From Candidatus Latescibacterota bacterium (GTDB lineage: Bacteria > Krumholzibacteriota > Krumholzibacteriia > WVZY01), in assembly GCA_011772205.1 (NCBI GenBank), contig WVZY01000022.1:124001-188000 (forward strand): a DNA stretch of 64,000 nt, read 5' to 3'. The notes beneath the pieces are model-generated. The model was not told the origin of the DNA. It made no database searches and saw nothing but the letters and a program-made list of their open reading frames with translations. The position numbers and the translations under genes are program-made. Positions 57,974 to 64,000 of this stretch are shown here, one piece after another; position 1 is the stretch's first letter; the number at the start of each line of letters is the position of its first letter.

Positions 57974-58147
57974 TCAAGAATCCAATTTCTCAGACCTGTC
58001 AATAAGCATAATAGGAATTCCCTGCTCATTGATGGGGTATTTGAGCTTACACTTCTCGCAGATGAGATACTTACCCTCGTCGTCCAAAACAACTTTGTCT
58101 TTGCACTTCGGGCAAGCGAGAATCTCCAATAGCTCAGGTTTGATCAT
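57974..58147 (-). CDS. Trm112-family small zinc-ribbon protein (57 aa, below ORF-track cutoff)
   Basis: MIKPELLEILACPKCKDKVVLDDEGKYLICEKCKLKYPINEQGIPIMLIDRSEKLDS; two CxxC pairs and YPI..GIPIML signature. Confidence 0.92.
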   Translation of the reverse strand: MIKPELLEILACPKCKDKVVLDDEGKYLICEKCKLKYPINEQGIPIMLIDRSEKLDS

Positions 58148-58251
58148 TCATTCTCCCGGGCTTAGAGGGGCTTTGAGGTAGGGAGCATCTGAACGAAACA
58201 CTGGAAGCTCTTGCTGTATAAGAAAATCATACGCAAAGGGTCGTCCAAGTG

Positions 58252-59280
58252 TCAAGGTGAATCTTCCTTATAGAACCCGATTGCCTGGTACTTCTTTCGT
58301 CTCCTCTCGATGAGGGTTTCTGGATCGAGATGCGCGAGATAATTCAGCTCCTCGTATATGATGCGCCTGAGCTCTGCCGCCATGGCTTTTGGATCCCTGT
58401 GGGCGCCCCCACCGGGCTCGCTGATCACCCTGTCGATGATACCCAGATCTTGCAGATGCTTCGAAGTCAGCTTGAGTGCTTCCGCAGCATCCTTTACTTT
58501 TTCCTGATCTTTCCACAGAATCGCCGCGCAGCCCTCTGGTGAAATAACCGAATAGATCGCGTGCTCAAGCATCAATATACGATCGCCAACGCCCAAGGCC
58601 AGGGCGCCGCCGCTTCCTCCCTCGCCGATCACAATTGAGAGAATCGGAACCATTAAGCGTGACATTTCTCTCAGGTTTCTGGCGATTGCCTCGAACTGGC
58701 CTCGTTCTTCGGCACCGATTCCCGGATACGCTCCGGGCGTGTCAATCAAGGTGACCACAGGAATCCGAAATTTTTCAGCGAGCTTCATCAATCTCAGCGC
58801 TTTGCGATAACCCTCCGGATGCGGCATCCCGAAATTCCGATACAAATTCTCCTTGGTATTTCTTCCTTTCTGATGCCCGATCACCATCACCCTTTTATCA
58901 TCCACCATGAGAAAACCACCCACCACAGCGGGATCATCCGCGAAAGCGCGATCGCCGTGTAGCTCGACGAACTCGCTCGACATTTCCTTTATATAATCGA
59001 GAGTGTACGGTCGCATCGGGTGGCGCGCCAGCTGAACTTGCTGCCATGCTGTCAGCTTGGAATAGATCTCGTGTCTCAGCTTTTTAGCTTTCTCATTGAG
59101 CCTTTGCACTTCTTCATCGACGGAGATATTCTGCACCGAAGCGACCTGCTTGAGCTCGGCAATCTTGGCCTCGAGGTCGAATATTGGTTTCTCGAAATCC
59201 AGGTACTGCCTCGAAGGCGTTCCAGGATTTCCAGTGCGATTTCTATCGTCCAACACGATCTCCCTAAAACGTATCGACAA
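58252..59280 (-). CDS. accA: acetyl-CoA carboxylase carboxyltransferase subunit alpha
   Basis: [53 protein letters not shown]. Confidence 0.96.
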   Translation of the reverse strand: MSIRFREIVLDDRNRTGNPGTPSRQYLDFEKPIFDLEAKIAELKQVASVQNISVDEEVQRLNEKAKKLRHEIYSKLTAWQQVQLARHPMRPYTLDYIKEMSSEFVELHGDRAFADDPAVVGGFLMVDDKRVMVIGHQKGRNTKENLYRNFGMPHPEGYRKALRLMKLAEKFRIPVVTLIDTPGAYPGIGAEERGQFEAIARNLREMSRLMVPILSIVIGEGGSGGALALGVGDRILMLEHAIYSVISPEGCAAILWKDQEKVKDAAEALKLTSKHLQDLGIIDRVISEPGGGAHRDPKAMAAELRRIIYEELNYLAHLDPETLIERRRKKYQAIGFYKEDSP

Positions 59281-60022
59281 AGCCGATTTCGAATTCGCGC
59301 CCTACTCGATCCGATCCCTCGAAATTGCCTGTGAGATCTCTGAAAATCAGCATCATAGAAAGGCTTTCACCGTAGGTCACCCGGAGAGCAGCATCCAGGT
59401 AAATTCCTCCTTCCCCAAAACCGCTGCCTTCATTATTGTCGTTCAGCGCCGCATCCGCATCAAGCAGAATCGCAAAACTCTCGACCAATTCCCATTCGGC
59501 GGCCGCAAAGAGGTTCGGGTCGTCATCATCTTCGCGTTCCAGACTGTAATTCACTCCACCGTGAATAGAAAAGAATCCGGCCCCGAGCGCATAATTCTTG
59601 CTCAGTACTCCATAGAAGCCAGGGGACTTGCGGTCATATCGTTCCAAATCTCCATGGTAAAATCCCTGCCCTTGAGAATCGAATCCAACCGCCAGGGCCG
59701 GTGATTCTGTTTCTTCGAAAAGTCTCACGCGAACCCGAAAGCCCACGCGATCGTTCACATCCACGCTCCCCCTTTCGAAAACGCGCTGCATCCCGAACGA
59801 TGCCCCGACCTGAAGGAAATTGCGGAAGCCGACTCTGAGGCCGAGCAGAATGCTACTTTCCGGCCCCAGACGCCCTTGAAAATGATATCCGCCGTTCTGA
59901 AGAAGTCCTGCCGTGGGATGGTCGATCACGTAGAGAGGCTCGGAGAGTTGCGCCCGTGATAGATTGGGGAACACCATGACGACAGCACAGCAGGTAATCG
60001 AAAAAATCTGGCGAAAGCACAT
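59264..60022 (-). CDS. probable outer-membrane protein (YjbH-like fold), uncharacterised
   Basis: Signal peptide ending SRAQ; alternating beta pattern; C-terminal [10 protein letters not shown]. Confidence 0.6.
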   Translation of the reverse strand: MCFRQIFSITCCAVVMVFPNLSRAQLSEPLYVIDHPTAGLLQNGGYHFQGRLGPESSILLGLRVGFRNFLQVGASFGMQRVFERGSVDVNDRVGFRVRVRLFEETESPALAVGFDSQGQGFYHGDLERYDRKSPGFYGVLSKNYALGAGFFSIHGGVNYSLEREDDDDPNLFAAAEWELVESFAILLDADAALNDNNEGSGFGEGGIYLDAALRVTYGESLSMMLIFRDLTGNFEGSDRVGREFEIGFVDTF

Positions 60023-60024
60023 GA

Positions 60025-63000
60025 TTACACCCTCGAACTTCCCGGGATAAGTTTGACATTGTCCGCACCCACCGAAGCGGTGAGCCTCGAAATCAATTCA
60101 TGGTCCAGTTTGACGCACAGCGAACGCGAGCGAATCACACAGGCTCTCTTTCCCTTTTGCCTCATATCGAAAAACAGCTTTACTTCACCCTGGTGCCCGG
60201 AGAGGAGGCGTTTCAAATTCTCCAGCACCTCGTGACCCGTGTTGTCCATGTCGATCGAAATATGGATCTCCTTTGACGCTGGTACGTGTTCGTCATCCAC
60301 CGGGAGCACGGAGTTCACGAGTAGTTTTCCCTCCCCTCCATTTCTTCGGGACACCTTGCCTTGGAGGATGAGCACTCTGTCCTCATGAATTGCTCCCCTT
60401 GACTTTTCTAGAACATCGGAAAAAACGACGGCCTCCGCCTGCCCCTCGGCATCTTCGATCGTGACGAACGCCATTGGATTTTGCTTTTTGTCGAAAGTGG
60501 TCTTCACCTGGGACACCAATCCCCCGATCACCGCATGTTTCCCGTTCGAGCTGCCTTTCAGCGTCGTTGTGGACATAGTGGCGATCATGCCAAGAAGCGC
60601 TCGGAACTTATCGAGCGGGTGGCCGGAAAGAAAGAATCCGAGGGCTTCCCGCTCGTTACGGAGCTTTTCCTGCGTCGACCATTCAGCGCAGGGTTCGAGC
60701 GATTTCTCATACGGAGAAATCGCAGTCTTGAAATCGAGGGGTATCTGGCCCCTTTCCTTGTCCTTCGACCGTCTGATTGCGTGCTCCATCACCTTGTCGA
60801 GGTTGTGTAACTTCTCAGCCCTGTGCCCTGGGAGCGCGTCCAGAGCTCCAGACTGGATAAGGCTCTCGAACACACGCCTGTTGACGATTCTCGAACCCAC
60901 TCTCGAGCAGAGGTCGAACAGCGACACATATGGACCGTTCTCCTCTCGTTCCTTCGCAACGTGGGCCATGGCGCCCGCCCCGACATTTTTGACCGCCGCC
61001 AGACCGAAATAGATCTTGCCCTCTCTCGCTCGAAACTCCGCAGCGCACACGTTGATGTCGGGAGGGACGATTTCGATTCCGTGGCTCCGGCTGTCATCGA
61101 GAAGAATGAGGATCCGGTCACTGTTATCCATTTCACTCGTGAGGTTCGCTGCCATGAATTCCGCTGTGTAGTTGGCCTTCAAATAAGCAGTTCTCAGCGA
61201 GATCAATGCATATGCCGCGCTGTGAGATTTATTGAATCCATACAGGGCGAACTTCTCCATTTGGCCGAATATTTTTTCCGCGGTGAGCTTCGGAATGCCC
61301 TTCTCCGCTGCTCCTTTGACAAACTTCTTCCGCTGCTTTCCCATAACCTTCTGGTCTTTCTTTCCCATTGCCTTTCTCAGAAGATCCGCTTCCCCCATCG
61401 TAAAGCCAGCCAACCGGCTGGCTATTTCCATGACCTGTTCTTGATACAGGATCACGCCGTAAGTCTCTTCAAGGATAGGCTTGAGCATCGGGTGGGCATA
61501 GGAGATCTTCGTTCTTCCATGCTTGCAGTCGCAGAAGTAGCTCAGCATGTCGCTGCCAAGAGGCCCCGGCCGATAAAGTGCGTTCACGGCGACCACATCT
61601 TGAAACGACCCGGGTTGAAGGTTCTTCAAGAGCTCCCTCATACCAGAGCTTTCCAGCTGGAACACCCCCACTGTTCGTGCCTCTCGGAGGAGTTTGAATG
61701 TTCTTTCATCGTCAATAGGTATCTCCTCGACCAGGATGCGCTTTCCATGATTCAAATCGACCATTCTTATTGTCTTATCGATCACTGTGAGCGTGCGCAG
61801 CCCGAGGAGGTCGATCTTGAGCAGTCCCACAGCTTCGATGCTTTTCATGTCATACTGTGTGGTGACTTCTCCTCTGTTCGAGCGGTAAAGAGGGATGTGG
61901 TTGACAAGAGGCGTCGGCGTAATGACCATCCCCGCGGCATGCGTCGATGCGTGCCTGGTGAGCCCTTCGAGCACGAGTGAAAAATCGATAAGCCGCTTGT
62001 ATGTTTCGTTACCCTCGATGAGCCGTTTGAGATCGGGAACGCTGTCGATCGCTTCCCTCAATGTGGTCCCGGGTTGACCGGGAATGAGCTTTGCGATGCG
62101 GTCCACTTCGCTATACGGAATCTTCAGCACACGGCCGACGTCCCGGACCACGCCGCGTGCTGCCATCGTTCCAAATGTGATGATCTGACACACATTCTCC
62201 TCGCTGTATCGATCGATCACGTACTTGATGACTTCATCCCGGCGCTCGAAACAGAAGTCGATATCGATATCCGGCATGCTCACCCGCTCGGGATTGAGCA
62301 TCCGCTCGAAAAGAAGACCGTGCTCCAGTGGATTCAAATCGGTGATACCCAAGGCGTATGTCACGAGACTTCCAGCCGCGCTTCCCCTCCCCGGCCCCAC
62401 TGGTATCCCCATCTTCTTCGCATGGTTCACAATGTCACCGACAATTAGAAAATAGCCGGGGAAATCCATTTTTTCGATGACGGCGAGTTCGTATTCCAAC
62501 CGTTCTTTGATTTCGTCCGAGATCACGTCGAACAGCTTTTTAGCCCCTTCATACGCAAGGTGCTTGAGATAATCCGCACTGGAATCGTATCCCTCGGGAA
62601 GGGGGAATTCTGGGAGGTGCAGCCGCTTTTTGTCCAATTCAACATGACATCTTTCTGCGATGGCAACAGAGTTTTCGACCGCTTCGGGCATGTCGGAAAA
62701 CAGCTCGACCATTTCGGATTCGCTTTTGAAATAAAGGTCCTTCGATTGGAATCGAAACCGCCTCGGATCTTCCAAATCGCTTCCCGTCTGCAGGCATAGC
62801 AGTACTTCGTGGGCTTCGGCATCTTCGCGGTTCAAGTAATGGACATCGTTCGTGACAACCAGAGGGATTCCCGTTTTGAGTGAAATCTCCCACAAGGCCT
62901 CCCTCAACAGCTTCTGCTCGCGAATCCCGTGATCCTGAATTTCGAGATAAAAATTCTCGTCTCCAAACATCGACCGGAGGCGCTCCGCTTTCGCTTGGGC

Positions 63001-63471
63001 GTCACCCAACCCGGATGCCAATGCGGCTTGAGCCACGACTCCCCTCATGCACGATGAGAGTGCGATCAATCCATCAGAATGGGCTTCAAGAGCCTCGAAA
63101 TCGATCCGCGGTTTGTAATAGAAGCCCTCGATATAAGCGGCTGACGCAAGTCGGATGAGATTTCGGTAACCGTGATTGTTCCGGGCGAGGAGAATGAGAT
63201 GATCGATTAGGGTTTGCTCTCCTTTTTTCCTTCCCCTGTCGAAACGGCTTCCTCTCGTGATGTACGTCTCCATTCCGATGATTGGCTTTATGCTGGCGGC
63301 CCTCGCCGTCCGGTAGAACTTGACGGCGCCAAACATATTCCCATGATCGGTGAGGGCGAGGGCATGCATGTCGAGCTTCTTCGCCCTGTTCACTAGATTT
63401 TTTATTTTTATGGAGCCGTCGAGGAGACTGTACTCGGAATGAGTGTGGAGGTGAACGAACCTACTCGGCAT
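60025..63471 (-). CDS. dnaE: DNA polymerase III subunit alpha
   Basis: FVHLHTHSEYSLLDGSIKI PHP domain; GRGSAAGSLVTYALGITDLNPLEHGLLFERMLNPERVSMPDIDIDFC. Confidence 0.97.
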   Translation of the reverse strand: MPSRFVHLHTHSEYSLLDGSIKIKNLVNRAKKLDMHALALTDHGNMFGAVKFYRTARAASIKPIIGMETYITRGSRFDRGRKKGEQTLIDHLILLARNNHGYRNLIRLASAAYIEGFYYKPRIDFEALEAHSDGLIALSSCMRGVVAQAALASGLGDAQAKAERLRSMFGDENFYLEIQDHGIREQKLLREALWEISLKTGIPLVVTNDVHYLNREDAEAHEVLLCLQTGSDLEDPRRFRFQSKDLYFKSESEMVELFSDMPEAVENSVAIAERCHVELDKKRLHLPEFPLPEGYDSSADYLKHLAYEGAKKLFDVISDEIKERLEYELAVIEKMDFPGYFLIVGDIVNHAKKMGIPVGPGRGSAAGSLVTYALGITDLNPLEHGLLFERMLNPERVSMPDIDIDFCFERRDEVIKYVIDRYSEENVCQIITFGTMAARGVVRDVGRVLKIPYSEVDRIAKLIPGQPGTTLREAIDSVPDLKRLIEGNETYKRLIDFSLVLEGLTRHASTHAAGMVITPTPLVNHIPLYRSNRGEVTTQYDMKSIEAVGLLKIDLLGLRTLTVIDKTIRMVDLNHGKRILVEEIPIDDERTFKLLREARTVGVFQLESSGMRELLKNLQPGSFQDVVAVNALYRPGPLGSDMLSYFCDCKHGRTKISYAHPMLKPILEETYGVILYQEQVMEIASRLAGFTMGEADLLRKAMGKKDQKVMGKQRKKFVKGAAEKGIPKLTAEKIFGQMEKFALYGFNKSHSAAYALISLRTAYLKANYTAEFMAANLTSEMDNSDRILILLDDSRSHGIEIVPPDINVCAAEFRAREGKIYFGLAAVKNVGAGAMAHVAKEREENGPYVSLFDLCSRVGSRIVNRRVFESLIQSGALDALPGHRAEKLHNLDKVMEHAIRRSKDKERGQIPLDFKTAISPYEKSLEPCAEWSTQEKLRNEREALGFFLSGHPLDKFRALLGMIATMSTTTLKGSSNGKHAVIGGLVSQVKTTFDKKQNPMAFVTIEDAEGQAEAVVFSDVLEKSRGAIHEDRVLILQGKVSRRNGGEGKLLVNSVLPVDDEHVPASKEIHISIDMDNTGHEVLENLKRLLSGHQGEVKLFFDMRQKGKRACVIRSRSLCVKLDHELISRLTASVGADNVKLIPGSSRV

Positions 63472-64000
63472 GGCTGCCGCTCCTCTTCGGATGCTTGGAG
63501 AAATGATCCTCGGTGATTCTCAGCTTCGTCCGGAGATGCGACTCGTTACCGGCGCGGTCAACCGCGTCAATTCTGAGCTCGCGATAGCCTATTATATTTT
63601 TCTCCCGCAAAAGTACCAACATCTTTTTGGAGAAGCTATCCCATTGAGCTATCTGCTTTTCGCCATCCAAGAGGACTGCTGTTTCATAGGGATTGAGGCT
63701 TGAGCCATCGTCGAAGAGTTCGATGACGATTTCCGGGAAGATCTTCCCATCTCCGTACATCTGGTGTTTCCGGATGGTGGGGGGCATGATACGTGGAGGT
63801 GTCCGGTCCGAGAAGACCGCGTATAGGCCTGGCTGGCGAGCATGGACGCTCATCGAATCACCTATGGCCAGTGACGGCATGAAAGTCCACTCTCCCTTTG
63901 TACCATCCCAGCGATAGACGGCTTCGCTCCCGTCCGCAGGTTCGCTCAAGCCGAAGCTGATCCCAATGAAGGTTCGAATGGCAAGCGACAGCGGCCCCAA
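63461..64000 (-). CDS. uncharacterised protein, C-terminal part only (start beyond window)
   Basis: Open minus frame from the window edge; beta-rich tail YELRIDAVDRAGNESHLRTKL resembles C-terminal modules of secreted peptidases. Confidence 0.55.
   Translation of the reverse strand: MGPLSLAIRTFIGISFGLSEPADGSEAVYRWDGTKGEWTFMPSLAIGDSMSVHARQPGLYAVFSDRTPPRIMPPTIRKHQMYGDGKIFPEIVIELFDDGSSLNPYETAVLLDGEKQIAQWDSFSKKMLVLLREKNIIGYRELRIDAVDRAGNESHLRTKLRITEDHFSKHPKRSGSHAE

Noticed and set aside
57802-58092. 96-aa minus-strand ORF MFWTTRVSISSARSV...
   Set aside because: Overlaps the well-supported Trm112 gene out of frame; its first half is a frameshifted reading of that gene.
1-64000. CRISPR arrays, tRNA/rRNA genes, prophage or transposase genes
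   Set aside because: No regularly spaced repeats, no recognisable cloverleaf or rRNA sequence in intergenic regions, and no integrase/transposase motifs in the translations.

Overview
This 64 kb bacterial chromosome window is almost entirely co-oriented. About 52 supportable genes lie on the minus strand and one (DUF3467) on the plus strand. Minus-strand contents from low to high coordinate: fatty-acid/phospholipid cluster (fabD partial, fabH, plsX, rpmF, DUF177); ndk; sucCD; a cyclic-2,3-diphosphoglycerate-synthetase-like GTPase; split heptose kinase/adenylyltransferase; a truncated alpha/beta hydrolase; an LpxL-type acyltransferase; dprA; obgE; coaD; rsmD; a complete type IV pilus locus with Myxococcus-like order (pilB-T-C-S-R-A, ABC transporter/TPR, pilD, pilM-N-O-P-Q); ComEA-like HhH protein; TonB-type receptor; ECF S component; MXAN_6640-like protease; TPR protein; hutI/hutU; DinG-family helicase; a run of outer-membrane proteins including an Omp85 protein, a giant barrel, PorV/PorQ-like and PorU/C25-like proteins (suggesting type IX secretion); a Trm112-like protein missed by the ORF track; accA; dnaE. 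Main observations: (1) three near-identical sigma-54 promoters (TGGCATA-N4-TTGC) precede pilB, pilA and pilM, so all three pilus transcription units may be under PilSR/RpoN; (2) a giant barrel gene apparently starts at ATT, coupled to the upstream stop, and carries SprA-like motifs near PorU/PorV-like genes; (3) a structured leader with an intrinsic terminator precedes the ECF S component/TonB receptor pair; (4) a hydrolase has lost its nucleophile region by an in-frame deletion. No CRISPR, prophage, transposase, rRNA or tRNA was recognised. All family assignments come from reading translations; no database search was run. The lineage looks like an FCB-type or neighbouring candidate phylum (inference only).
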